A stretch of DNA of 64,000 bases, taken from positions 19,417,243 to 19,481,242 of the forward strand of contig OX463816.1 of assembly GCA_949825045.1 (NCBI GenBank), given 5' to 3'. The DNA comes from Argyresthia goedartella (lineage: Eukaryota > Arthropoda > Insecta > Lepidoptera > Argyresthiidae). The notes beneath the pieces are model-generated. The model saw nothing but the letters and a program-made list of their open reading frames with translations, did not search any database and was not told the origin of the DNA. The position numbers were made by a program, and so were the translations under genes. Shown here piece by piece: positions 10,640 through 23,205 of the stretch. How positions within the stretch are numbered: position 1 is the stretch's first letter; each line of letters opens with the position of its first letter.

Positions 10640-12240
10640 AAATACTTCTGTGTGACTTTGATTAACCTAGCAAAATGCAGAATTGAATGGAATATTATAA
10701 TAATAATAATAGTTTATATTCAGATAACAAGATCCATAAGTGGTTAGTTCTTAATATGATTAGAAACTAAACTAAAGTATGTAGGATCTATAATCCGTGA
10801 GACACCTTTGACTATTAATTTTTCACAAATGTTGACTCGTATCGATATAAAAAACAAATAAGGGTCAAATGATTACCACTAACTATGAGTGATTTTATAA
10901 TCAAATTAGGTTATGTACTGGAAAGGGGACATTCGTAATTGTACGCACTTTTGTTGCGCATTCTGCTTCCACTTCCCGGACTGTTCGAATATGTTCGTTG
11001 TGTGTCGTCGTGGTTGACGATCTCTGTGGTACATTCGTCGAGGCTGTGCTTCCCAAGCGACAGGTCCCGCTTTCGAATCCCTACTGGGGAGGAAGAACCA
11101 AAATCCCCAGGTCTTGGATGTTTGCATGTTTGTTACGTCGCTAGTTTTGGTTCCCACAGAACAAGGTATCCTAGTGTGGGGGCAGAAGCAATTTATGTTC
11201 CTGTATGTAAATGTTTGTTTTCTGTGCATCTGGCTCACTGTGCGTGTTAAATCTGTTACGCTTTTGTTTTGATTGATCGTTTAAGAGGGAGGAACTAAAC
11301 TAACACCAGAAAGTTTGAGGGAATGGTCCACCATGTAATAAAATCAAAAAAGAAAATGTTATAGTTGTTTCAGTATACGATCGATTTATTATTCACATGT
11401 TTGCTGATGATATTGATGACTAGGTATATCTGATTATGATTCCGAATAAATAATACTTGTGATAATACCTACTTACTTCTTTTCTTTGCTTTTACCCAAA
11501 TTATTTCCAAGTTTCTACCCTAATATGGAGCTAATTAGTACAATTTCCACGTGAAACGGCATCGGATTTTACAATCTTGACGCGAAATTAAACTGTCTAC
11601 AGTTATTAAAATTATATTCAAGTTCAACTTAGCAAACCATTACAGCGGAATATAATTATACTGATTATCGATATCGACCGCATCACTATTTAATTTCGTC
11701 TAAGCCTGATAAACCTTTATCTGTCACTTTCTTGTGAAAGTTGTCTCACGGTTATGGCCTTTATATTTTTACTTAAATTTATATTTTTTTTTTATTGAAT
11801 TTTAAAAGTTTCCAGAGGTAAGTTTGATCACCCAATGTTGGTACATTGGACATTCAAACCTCCCCGAGATGATCCTGAGAATGGTGATGGTAGTGCTCCA
11901 GATTGCGTAGAAGTCGTCTGCGCGAGTCTCTGCAAACTCTGAAAATCCTAAAGATGTTGTTGTTTCGACACGCAGGGCATTGTAAGTCTTCAGCGTATAA
12001 TTAACCCATAGGCAGCTTGTGTAGAATGTTTGACGATTCCGCTATCTCGTTCGATGGGTGCTGCACGTGTAAGTATATTTTTTACAAATTTTGACCCTTC
12101 CCTTCTGTCCTACTTTTAACTGAGATTAGGTATTATTTTTTCTCTTCATTTACCCGCTCTATCTATTTATTAATCTCTTGAGCTAACATACCCTGACGTC
12201 TGAGGACATGGAGGGTGACGTCCGTCCTATTCCCCCGGGC
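10640..12240. other. Intergenic; one SINE-like stretch
   Basis: Around 11005-11240 (+) a tRNA-like block occurs (CTTTCGAATCCCTACTGGGG resembles a B-box region) followed by a SINE-type body; no second copy is seen here to prove it. The two overlapping open frames across 10906-11250 come from this repeat. The rest is AT-rich with no recognisable gene. Confidence 0.35.
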
Positions 12241-12247
12241 CGGGGGG

Positions 12248-12355
12248 GTTAGTCCGGAGGGGCCCCGGCCCCTCCGGACTAACCCGTTCCGCCGGGGGGA
12301 CATTCTGACATGGATCTTTCTTTATAGTTCCTGGCGAACAGAACTATAAAGAAAG
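12248..12355. other. Two adjacent hairpins
   Basis: A perfect 17-bp GC-rich inverted repeat (12248-12264 with 12267-12283, 2-base spacer) is followed by a perfect 15-bp AT-rich one (12316-12330 with 12341-12355, 10-base loop). They sit next to the 3' end of the retroelement at 12470. Function unknown. Confidence 0.6.
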
Positions 12356-12469
12356 AAAGTTCCCCCATTGGGAAAAACAGAAAGAGAGGATCATCGTCAC
12401 TAGACGATAGATGATTCACAGTTGCCTTTGGACGCCCCCCAAAAAACTTATCACCAGCATGGAGTCACA

Positions 12470-12840
12470 AAGTCAAAGTCAAAGTTCTTTATTACTAGAT
12501 ATTAACATATACTTCATAATTTTTTGCCTCTTATCTACATTGTACCACTGTGGCAGGCTAAGGGCGTATAAACTCCCACAGATTGATTTTTAGATCTCTT
12601 CTTAATAACTGGTTGTGCTTAAATAATACAATATTACAATATTAATTAATATGATTAATAAGCAGGAATAAATAATTACAAAATTAATAACAGTAAGGTC
12701 TGTGTTGAGCTAGATTAACCCTATACAGTCCCGTCATTTAATTAGTCTTGAACATTGTAATATCTCTTTTTCGACAAAGTCGCTTTAACATGCTTTTTAA
12801 ATTGCTCAAATGGCAATTTCAAAATCCCCAGGGGTAACGA
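12470..12840 (-). mobile_element. 3' end of a family B non-LTR retrotransposon
   Basis: The minus strand matches the 3' UTR and last coding block of the element at 19686-20919: TTTGAGCAATTTAAA, TCTGTGGGAGTTTATACGCCC and the GCCTCTTATCTACATTG block. The 3' end has the tail GTCAAA repeated at 12472-12485. Similarity to family B stops at about 12840, where family A-like coding sequence begins in the same orientation (see findings). Confidence 0.7.
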
Positions 12841-15320
12841 ATTAAGAGCGCTGGGCGACGTTTTGGCGGGAATTTGGTGTGAGTTCTCCGAAGTCTATCC
12901 CCAGAGAAAAGAAACTCAAAACGTTCACAAAGATATGCGGGATAGCGCGGATTTCTCTAAATATTGAGGAAGGAGAGAATCTGCATATCACGACGAAATC
13001 GGATCGGGAGCCAGCCTAATTATCTGTGATATTGGGACACGTGGTCGTACTTGTGAAGACCAAAGATAAACCGAATCCCGAGATTTTAGAGTCGCTCGAG
13101 TTTGTTCAGTAGATCTTCGTTCGCTCTGGCCCAGCAAACATCGGCGTAGGCTATTAATGGCAGAAGAAGGGTCTGAGCTAGCATGATTCTAGTCTACGAT
13201 AGGCAGGAAGAACTGCAAACGCCGAAGAGAATGAAATTATGTAAAGACTCGTCTGGTGACCTCACAAACATGGGGCGACCAGGATAATAGATTTTCAAAA
13301 ATAACGCCAAGATTTTTGGTTATCTCGCTATACTTGATAATGGTCCCGTCCCGTCGTATAGAATGGGAGATACGGACCTATTCTACAACAAATTAAGTAA
13401 GTGCCATGTACCCAGTATCATCACCTGAGACTTGCCCGGGATGATTAATAGCCCATACGAAAGAGCCCATTTCCTGATGTTGTCGAGGTCAGCATTCAAA
13501 GCCTCAACAGTCGAAGTCAACACAGGTGAAAATGCCGATAAATTTTAGGTCATCTATATAGAAATGATACGAGGAAGACAATACATCCGAGATGGAATGG
13601 ATGAAAACAGAAGAGAAGAGGAGAAAGGATGCCACCCTGCGGAATACCTGTAGAGAGTTTGCACTATTTCGTAGCGACCTCTTCAGACTTGTTGCGCTGC
13701 TGGCGGTCTCTCAAGTAAGAGTCAAACCAGCGAGCCGAGTGTGAAGAGACATTGAGCGATTTTATGATTTCAACAAGTATATCGAAGTTGACTTAGTTGA
13801 AGACGCTGCTAAAGTCAAGTCAGGTCTGTGAGCTGCTTCTTATCCATGGCCAGTTGGATATCGTCAGTTAGTAGATTGCTAGAATACCCTACTTAACTCC
13901 GACAGACCTGAGGTTAAAAGGTAAGCTACTGGATGTCGTTCTGGTGCGCAAGTTACGAAGGGTAGCAGTCCTTGACAGTAGGGACCATCACGACAGGGGA
14001 GACAGCAAAGAATTTGTTGAGACCGTTGAGGTCGATACTATCGGTCACTGCGTCCTGGGACTTACCAACACCGAGGGTTTTCAGGAGCTTCCCAAACTGT
14101 GCTGGATATGGCGGCGTTTGGCATCTCGAAAAAGACGGGTGCAAAGATTACGGAGACGTTTGTATATAAGGAGGTTATCGTCCGTCGGATCCTTCTTATA
14201 TCTACATTTGGCACGGTTTCTCTAGGCCATCATACCCTTGATGGTGTCAGTAAGCCAAGGCGCAAGGAGATGTTTGGCCCTAACCTTTTTGATAGGAGCG
14301 TGTTTGTCGAACAAACATAGGTCATTCGAGTTGAAATGCTGGACTTTGTCATCAACGGTCTCACTATAGACATCAGGGGATCACTATAGAGGGGGCGTCA
14401 GAATTAAGGTAGCTGAGGTCCATACCCTTATAACTGCGAATATCCAGGAATTTCGCTGCGCGCTTGGAAGGCCTTAACTTGAACGAGAGATAAATCAAAT
14501 CGTGAAAGGAGAAGGGGGCGTTAAGTTAGTCATGCATAGCAACCTTGGATACGTTAGAAACAATCATAAGATGCAAAAGAGAGGGGTTGTAGTGGGTCTG
14601 GAAGTGAGTTGCACTCAGGGGAAGAATATTTAAATTTAGGGAGCTGATGATAGACTGGAGTTTGGCAGAGCGAACATCATTTTTAAGTAAACAGGTATTG
14701 AAATCACCTAGAATAAGAGTGCCACTGTAAAGGGGCGCTATATCAATAGGGATACTTTCAAGACAGTCAAAGTAGTTGATTAGGAGAGAGGGGCTATAGA
14801 AGAAACCCAGAAGCACCTTAGTGTGATGCAAGCATAACTCGAGAAAGAGGTGTTCAGTGGATCCAGAGTACAGACTACGTAAGTGGCTGACGACTTTGCA
14901 AGAAATGTCGGAACGAAGGTAAATAGCAACACCGCCACCAGCCTTACCCGTCCTATCGTTTCGAAAGAGCCTGTACCCCGAGAGAGCATACAAGGTAGAA
15001 TGAAGAGAGGGTTTGATAAATGATTTGGAGAACAGATTACCATGAATTATCTAATTGCTGAAGGAGTCGAGAAGGTCTGCATAACTGGAATGAATGCTCT
15101 GAACATTTATGTGAGCGAAGTTGAAGTTCCTACCGAGGTTGGAAATCACACGTTTGAGGGCAATGGGCAAAACGTCGTACGTGGACGGCAATACACTTCC
15201 CACGCTATCGGAAGCTTCACTTTCGGAGCAGGAGAAGTAGAAGAAGAAGAGGACTATGCTAACCCAGCCAAACCCTGGGTTTACATGAGTACTGTACATA
15301 TGGAAATAAATTTTACTACA
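12841..15320 (-). mobile_element. Degenerate family A-like (CR1/L2-type) retrotransposon with endonuclease and RT
   Basis: Read on the minus strand from the right: N-terminus of the APE-type endonuclease (FAHINVQSIHSSYADLL, around 15090), endonuclease body (14993-14526, 155 residues with GGGVAIYLRSD and LILGDFNT), a linker (KFFAVSPVVMVP, near 14010), and a broken RT domain at 13880-13400 (FNQVNFDILVEIIKS, GIPQGGILSSLLF, Y-I-D-D in place of FADD, then EALNADLDNIRKWA, which matches family A). Frameshifts and stops separate the pieces, so it is a pseudogene. The 5' UTR or ORF1 may reach past 15320 but is not recognised. Confidence 0.75.
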
Positions 15321-16844
15321 TAACAAATAATAGAATGAGACGTGGGTGGGCAGCACAAACAAAAAATAAAATAAAGAAACAGCAAAGTGAATCGAATTTC
15401 GAACATAAACTAAGATCCGTTCGTACCGTCCGGTTTCCCTTCCGTTCCGTCCGGCGGTCTGTCCATACGCACAATAAATAATAAAAAAATAACTTTAAGA
15501 ACACAGAGCACACTATGCTTGTCAAATGAAAATGACTTGGCGAGCTAAGAAGTGAATCATCTAAACTAAACTAATCTAATTCAAAGTCTACACTTCACGT
15601 AAAATTACATTAAGTTACAACAGAAAGAATAACCCGACCAAATCACGCGACATATATCGCACTGCACACGATGGGATACTACTACTTCTTGGTTCCTGCC
15701 TTCGTCTGGCCGGCGGTGGCACGCCTAGCGCTGGGTTCTCGCTTACAAGCAAGCAAGCAAGCTTGCCACGGGCGCCGCAGCCGCAGCCTCAGCCACAGGC
15801 CCAGGCACAGCCGGTTTAGGAGTAGAGTCGGCGCCCTTTTCATTTAATTATTACTACCCGCGAAATCGCGTATTTGAACTGTCTCAAATGTCTGAGGAAG
15901 GAGGAGTTAAGGAACTTTTGATAATTTGAAAATATGATTGATATGGATTAAATTATTCTATATTCAGTTCATATACATATATGTATAAACAGGAAGTCCT
16001 AAAACTCAACGTTAAACATGCACTAGGTGAAAGCCAGCCTATAAAGGGTCTGGTAAAATAAAATAAAAAACTATGTCACTAGGTTAAAAAATATTGGTTA
16101 ATTAAAAAAAAAAAAAAACGGCATCCATTAGCACATATTTAGTTACTGTGACAACAAACAGAAATTCTCCTACGACTTCTTTACTTACATAAACCTAAGT
16201 AACCATACTATCGATAGCAGTCACAAATTAAGCAGAATATTTCGCCATATTGTCAAAAAATACGTAGTTTATTTGTCGTGCACTTTGACTCATCATAACG
16301 GATAAAAAACAGACTGTACTAACCCTCGGCAAATTTATTCAAAAATTGGCCTATTTAGTATGGATATTGAAAAAGTTTTACACTAGTTACTTAGCTATCA
16401 AAAATAAAAATAAATATAAGTAAAACCATCTCATAGTATTATAAATCAGTTGAAATACAATACAATTCATACAATGCCACCTAATTCACTGTGCGTTCAA
16501 GATTTTTAAAAACATGGGGGTTAGATTCATGCTGATTTGCGCAGGATATTATTGTCCATCACCGCCCTGCACGTGTCCTCTGGATAGTGATAATGAGCAA
16601 CAATCCTTTACCGAAACCTTTCCTTTGCAGGTTCTCTTCTCAAAATAAAATCTGACAAAGAGGTGATCACACTTGACACTGGCATAATGAATGACCTCTA
16701 AAGAGTTCGGACGACATAAAAGAATCAACAAACAAATTGTTGTCCTTTGTTGTCCTCTGTAAGTTAGTTAGAAAATCGGCTTTTGGCGGGAAAGGACGCG
16801 TTTGATTTGTCTCTTGCTGAAAACTGAAAAACGCAGTTATTAGT
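15321..16844. other. Intergenic, unassigned
   Basis: A GC-rich patch at 15680-15840 contains an AAGC microsatellite (15753-15770) and CCGCAGCCGCAGCCTCAG repeats; it may be the 5' region of the retroelement on its left. 16108-16120 is poly-A. No gene recognised. Confidence 0.35.
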
Positions 16845-16925
16845 GGTTTTAACACGAAGGATAAAGCTTCCCTCACCCACTTTAGCCTTCACCTAAGCTA
16901 CCGCAGCATTTTGCCCTGATGTTTG
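16845..16925 (+). repeat. Repeat E core, copy 1 (diverged)
   Basis: AACACGAAGGATAAAG ... CCTTCACCTAAGCTACCG ... TTTTGCCCTG matches cores at 35421-35520, 41914-42020 (inverted) and 44858-44956. Stem bases are partly decayed and no long flanking inverted repeat is evident here. Confidence 0.6.
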
Positions 16926-18830
16926 CTATGCAAATCTGTATTTTTGATGAGCAGATTAATATTTCCCTTTAATATAAGGTAATATTTTTTGAACCGAGCG
17001 ACAAACGTTTTTGATTTTATTTTACCAGATCTTGTATATATATATATCGAAAAAATGTTAAGGGCCTCCCATAGTGACTTATATATATAATTAGCTGATC
17101 GAGTCAATGGACTGAGGGCAAAACATTTTTTTTTCGTTTGCGACCATATGTTTCTTGCGAAAAGTAATTCATGACGATGGGTACCATCATTGCCCAAAGT
17201 ATGGTCAGCTATTAAATGTATCACCGCCGACCGCTGAAATCAATTCAATTTGTTTATTTTTAATTGCATCCTACAACAAAAAATACCATTTTGATACTGT
17301 ACATTTGATACAGTAACCTATATGAAATTTGGATTTTTATTTTCTGAAACACTAACAAATCATTTCACAAAATACATTCCTTCTATCTCTAAGGTGATAA
17401 AATAGTGGATTTTAGCAAAGCATAGAAATTCGGCAATATTCAACGTTACTTTTCGATTTCACTTCTAGTTAAATAAATCCATGAAATCTGATTGAAATTT
17501 AATTTAAGTTTTAGAAGTTCTCCTCTATTGACGAATATATTTCTGTTTCCTGATCTACCTACATATTATTAGTATGCTGTGTAAAAAAGTGCACCTGAAT
17601 TGAAGCGAAAGGTTGAGTCGAAAGTATCGAATTGGCCATGTTAATGAAATACGTAGGTACTACTTTTTATTTTATTTTATGATTTTTTTGCATAATATAA
17701 GAAACGAATTTGAATATTTCAGGTTATAGAAGTCTTATTTTTTTTTATATTTTGTCGATAACCCCCCTCGTAACGTTATTTGTTCACAGTTTTTGAGCGG
17801 TTTGACTTAAGGCTGGTTGTTTCTGATTAGAAAACAATAAAATCAACATTTGTTTAAGTTCTGACATCTGAGTTATAGAGGGAAACTTATTATTATTATT
17901 CAGTAATCGTGTAATTGTTTGATGGGAAAAATGGAATTTAGCTCAGAATACATTTTTTATATTTCGCATGGAAAATACCAATGTGCCTCCCTGTATCCGC
18001 CATCAATAGGTGATACTGATACCCAAGTATTTACGTTCGTAGAAGGAATTAATCTTTATTAGCGATACGATAACAACAAGGTTCTTGTCTTGACTCTGAC
18101 TCATTAAAAAGTATCTATTACAGTCAAACATTGACAAAGAATAGAGAATACCGGGTGTAATGTCGTGTCGGGTGACCGAAAACAGGAAAATAATACATAA
18201 TAATAATATACATGGATACATACATGTGACTTTTAATTAGCTTACCGAATTTTAGGGTTATTTTAGGTACATTTCGAACGTTATTAAAACACCGTTATGA
18301 GGTGTATAATTTAAAAAAATATATATCTTTTCTCGAGCATAAATCCATCCATTTAACCCGCAAAAGTCATAAATTCTACACCTGGAACATATAAACTCAA
18401 GTCAACCACTTTGTAATGCGAGCCAAAAGCAAATATCAATTATCAAATATGCTCATAGGAGAGTTTTAGTTTGGTCGATGCCACCAGTGTCCCCCTCTCG
18501 GCCTCTCTATTTACATATGATGTAATGTGGGGTATGTTTTCAGTGTATTTCAGTCACTGATAAGATATGTTTTTCCATAGCTTTTCGGTAACACATTTTT
18601 TTAAAGCTAGCATCACTGGTTTCATTGCTACCAACTTAACGACAACGCAAAGGAAAAATTTCTCTTAAATGAACTCTAGAAGACCATCTGACTTGTGCTC
18701 TAGTATATTTATATGGGTGCTAATTAGACAAACTTCTTTTTAATAGCATTATTCGCCTCTAAAATCTACATTACCTTCTTAATTATAGTCAGCCACAATT
18801 AACGACCTTCTGAATGATACTATCTTGGTA
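16926..18830. other. AT-rich intergenic DNA, nothing recognised
   Basis: A TA microsatellite lies near 17035-17048. Open frames here are short, without recognisable domains. ATTCAATTCAATTTG at 17239 could be the 3' tail of a truncated retroelement (minus), but too little remains to say. Confidence 0.35.
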
Positions 18831-21514
18831 CTCAAGTAGCACAAAAGTTCTGTGTTACAGCATTTTTACAGATCACCTTCGACACATAAGCTGCTAAAAA
18901 TTGCTGTATATCAGCATTATATGGGCATATAATGCTGATATAACTCTAATTTGGGCAAAAATTACGTGGCACATTGCTGTACAACTGAATTATAATAGCA
19001 TTATATTAGCATTAATAAAGGCAACAGCTACTCCAAGTGCTGAACATTGCCAGAATATCAAGGCACGTGGTACTAATTATACACAGTTAATATGCAGCCA
19101 TTCTCACACTCATTCGCAAAATTGGAATAAGTGTGGATATCATAAATGCTTTATCGAAGCTAATAGTAAATTACCAGTGACATTGTGGTATGCAGAAACA
19201 CATTTTTAATTTTTACTCCGTACATGACTAAGTGAAGAGCAATAAGAAATATTGTGCATGTAAATGAAGATGTTTTGGTTGCCATTTTGTGGATAGATAA
19301 TAAAGTTAATGTTAAGTAAAACTTTGAGTTATTTCAATTATTTCTTAACTAGTTTCGGGAATGTAACTTTATTGTGAAATACCATACATATTTAAGTAAA
19401 AAAATTCACGCGCTCTCATAATATCCACAAAAACGTGAAAAAAGTTCAAAATAAAATAGATTATTTGCAAGTTTTTTTTTAAATATTACTTTTACATGTA
19501 AGCGCTGTTTTTTTTTAATTTATTTTTGATATAGTTCAGTTTAAGCCGATATTTTCTAATATAAACTAAATGGATAAAAGCTAAATGTTTACTATAATAA
19601 TACGCGTTACGTACCTAAAAATGGCGGATAAACGAGTGGTCAATGTTAATTTAAATTTCATGCTAAATACTATATAAATGTCCACTCGAATTCAAAAGGC
19701 AGAAGTTAACGGCGTAAAATCTGATGGATCGGTTGTTAAAATTGGCGTTCCACAAGGTTCCATATTAGGCCCTTTCTTATTCCTGGTATATATTAATGAT
19801 CTGCCTTTCATGGTGGAGAAATTAACTGACATTGTGTTGTTTGCTGATGATACTTCAATGGTCTTCAAAATTGAAAGACAAAAAGGAGATTTTGATGATG
19901 TTAATGGTGTATTGTCTTTAACCTTGAATTGGTTCACAGTTAATAATTTATTGTTAAACGCTGGTAAAACCAAGTGTATCAAATTCTCACTTCCAAATGT
20001 CAGGCAAGTTGAGACCAGTTTAGTGTTAGACAACAGCACGTTAGAATTAGTAAATGATACGAAGTTTCTTGGAATAACCATTGATAGCAAATTGCAGTGG
20101 GGACCCCAAATAAATAAATTGGCTGGTAAATTAAGTTCTGCGGCTTACGCTGTTAGGAACATCAGACAAAGCACGGATGTGGCTACATCTAGGCTGGTAT
20201 ATTTTAGTTACTTTCATAGTGTGATGTCCTATGGTATCTTGTTGTGGGGGAAAGCAGCGGATATTCAAACTATTTTTATTTTACAGAAAAGAGCTATTCG
20301 AGCAATTTATAATTTAAAACGAACAGACTCCTTAAGAGAGCTTTTTAAAAAAATTGTCATACTAACAGTAGCTAGTCAATTTATTTTCGAAAATATAATG
20401 TATGTACGCAAGAACCTTACAACATTTTCCAAACTTAGCGATAGCTGTAATGTTAACCTAAGAAATAACCACAGACTATGTCCGCCCCGTTTTAGACTCG
20501 CGAAGGATAGCAATTCTTTCAAGGGTCAGTGCATTCTCTACTACAATAGGATACCTCTGGAGATTTTGAAATTGCCATTTGAGCAATTTAAAAAGCATGT
20601 TAAAGTGACTTTGTCGAAAAAGGGATATTACAATGTTCAAGATTACTTAAATGACAGGACTGTATGGGGTTAATCTGGCTCAACACAGAACTTGCTGTTA
20701 ATAGTTTTGTAATTATTTATTCCTGCTTATTAATCATAACAATTAAATTTTTCATATTTGTATTAGTTAAGCACAACCTATTTTTAAAAGAGATCTAAAA
20801 ATCAATCTGTGGGAGTTTCTACGCCCTTCTTCTCCCACAGTGGTCCAATGTAGAGAAGAGGCAAAAAATGACGTTTGCTAAGTATATATAAATATCTACA
20901 GTAATAAAGTAAAAAAAAACTCATGGCTTATAATGGTAAATTATAACTCAACTAGCAGTCTTACTTGCCGACTTAAATTCTATTATTCAGCCCAGGTCTG
21001 AATTGATGGGCACGATGTACAGATTTATAGCAGTGCGCTGCTGTGAAACTGCATAAAAGGTCACACTTGGTACAGTATTGGCCTATATTGATGCTGATAT
21101 ACGAGTATACTCTATCCGTGAATAATGACGTAAAAGTACACGTTTAAGCAGCATAGAGCATTATATCTTTGTCAATAGACTTCACATCGTGTCTGTTTGC
21201 GTTATAGAGGTTCGTATGATCTCTCTTAAAATGTAAGTGTTTTAAAGGTTTGTGAACCATTGTTTAGAAAACTGCACCATTTGTGTCCACAAAATGTGCT
21301 TTTGCATCTGATAGGGTACAGCGCTACTAAACGCTGAATAACAGTGAATCTGTGGCGTCTGTGTAGCGCTTAATAGAATCGCAGTACCAAATATTGCATT
21401 ATAGTGCCATGCAGCTATTGTAGTCCGAGTGAACACTAATAAGTCGTTAAAAGTGCTTAAACAACCGATGTGGACCTTGTGTGGAATTTTATAATGCAGC
21501 TTTGTGCTACTTGG
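18831..21514. mobile_element. TIR element D1 (non-autonomous), with nested RT fragment
   Basis: The left end CAAGTAGCACAAA (18833-18845) is inverted at the right end (TTTGTGCTACTTG, 21501-21513). A perfect 16-bp palindrome with GG spacer lies near the left end (18908-18941), with further ATATAATGC repeats nearby. Without the RT insertion (19686-20919) the element is about 1.45 kb. A second copy, D2, is at 33500-34650. Neither encodes a transposase, so this is a non-autonomous DNA element. Confidence 0.65.
19686..20919 (+). mobile_element. CR1-like non-LTR retrotransposon, family B, 5'-truncated
   Basis: Inserted in D1. The open frame runs 19678-20673 without a stop, but its ATG and first codons belong to the D1 target; element coding begins near 19686. 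It keeps RT palm motifs GVPQGSILGPFLFLVYIND and LFADDTSMVF (catalytic FADD), then FLGITIDSKLQWGPQI, YGILLWGKAADIQTIFILQK and the KKGYYNVQDYLNDR end. The fingers and the endonuclease are missing. The 3' UTR is 20674-20910 and ends in an A-rich tail. The uninterrupted target is at 34281-34291 in D2. A 4-bp duplication (ACTC) is possible. Confidence 0.85.
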
Positions 21515-21519
21515 GATAG

Positions 21520-22184
21520 TTATCTTCTATGAAAGCCTCTCGAAATGCAAATCAGCATGGTGGTTATTTTTAGCATCTTATTTTGTAACATGCATTCAAG
21601 CAGTAAATTTCTAAAATAATAATATATGATATCAAATAAGATATTCTACTTGCTTCTAATGTTTTAACTCAGTACATTTAAAATGTAACTCATCCCACAT
21701 TAATTGATCGTCAAAATTTTGCTAAAATTGCAATCAAATAGTAAATTATGGCCACTAATTACCTAGAAATTATTGAGGGGAAACAAAATAAAAGACTTTA
21801 TTTTTGAAAAATCACTTTGTGTATTGAAATACCATCATCACATGCTTGCAGATGTACTTGCGATAAAAATCAATCACATTAACCAGTAATCCACTGAACT
21901 CAACTCGACTGCAGCGCATCCACCCAAAAAAATATATTCAAATCATTAAATTTTGATTTTATTTGCATGCGCTTCGCTCCGCTCCGCTTCGCTACCGCTT
22001 CGTTTTGTTTCTTCTAAGTTCTAATATGAACCATAACTCAATTGAAATTTAGCCACAAAACCTACTCTGGCCAAAGATCACGTAAACTTATTGGCATATT
22101 TTATTTTAATTACAGGTGAAACAATTGCAATACGAATGCACGAACGACAATAAACAAAACCCGTGACTTACTCGTCGGTATATA
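21520..22184. other. Intergenic with repeat H copy
   Basis: 21940-22085 contains GCATGCGCTTCGCTCCGCTC and TGAAATTTAGCCACAAAACC, found inverted at 42735-42885; it is a dispersed repeat. The remainder is AT-rich and unassigned. Confidence 0.45.
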
Positions 22185-23205
22185 CATAGTCAGGTCATAA
22201 GTTCTGTCACATGTGCAATATGAAATAATTTAGACATGTTTATTATTTATGTAAACATTTATATAGCAAAATGAACTTAATAAAACATAGATTCTTATGG
22301 TAATAAAGTTTATTCAAAATGACCCCCGCGATTTTGAATACAGGCCTTTATTCTGCGCGGCCAGTCGTCTATCGCAGCACGAACGAGGTCCATGTCAATA
22401 TCGGCGGCTGCCTTAATCAAGGATGCCTTGAGTGACTCCAAATCAGGATGAGGCTTTGAGCAGGCTTTTTCCTCCAAGTGTTGCCATATCTTGTAATCTA
22501 ACGGACTCAAATCTGGACTGGAGGAGGGCCGGATGAAGTCGATTTCACGCGCCGCCAGCCAGTCTTGTGTGCTTTTCGCTCTATGAGCTGGCGCAGAATC
22601 TTGTTTGGTATACCCAGTGCCTGTTATTAAACATGGTATGAGAAACAGGTTCCACAAGGTTCTTGAGGACTGTATTTTGATACACAACTGCATTCGTTTT
22701 TAAGCCTTTCTCACAAAAATGTACCTCAGTTAAGCCCCAATAAGAGACTCCCAACCAAACCATGACCGAGGATGGAAAATGACCTCGTTGGACACGCGGA
22801 ATACGGTTGCTCGCTTCTTCACTGCTGTGTACGTACACCTTATCATTTTGTTTGTTGTAGCTCTCTTCCACGGTGGAAATTTTTTCATCCGAAAAAAGAA
22901 TTTCCCGATGCTTTTTTCCCGCGTACCGCTTCAACAAAGCGCGGCATCTCTTCAGTCTCAGGTCCATTAAACGAGCGTCCAAACGATGTCCTGTTTTTCT
23001 TCGGTATGCCCTAAGCCCTAAGTCTTCATTTAACACCCTTTTCACCGTGGTCCTGCTTAACCCCATCTGAATTCGGAAAATTCTAAAAAGCACACATTTT
23101 TATTTTCATGAAAAATTCGAAATTCGAATTCAATAAACTTTTTTGTGGCCAGCGTTCTAAATTCAAAAGTTTTTATTGTGTGACAGAACTTATGACCTGA
23201 CTGTG
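22185..23205 (-). mobile_element. maT-type mariner transposon, copy 1 (internally deleted, inactive)
   Basis: The 27-bp terminal inverted repeats (CATAGTCAGGTCATAAGTTC / CACAGTCAGGTCATAAGTTC) are flanked by TA. The transposase remnant on the minus strand has FSDEKISTVEE (first catalytic D), a frameshift near 22603, then D-S-A-P-A-H (second D) and SSPDLSPLDY (third D). Relative to copy 2 it lacks about 285 bp of the N-terminal DNA-binding region and 12 bp that remove four residues between the second and third Asp, changing spacing from 37 to 33. It cannot be autonomous. Confidence 0.9.

Noticed and set aside
19692..20090. 132-codon minus-strand open frame
   Set aside because: Exact shadow of the plus-strand RT; no motif of its own.
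22772..23070. Plus-strand open frames, repeated at 39197-39488
   Set aside because: Antisense of the mariner transposase; duplicated only because the mariner is.
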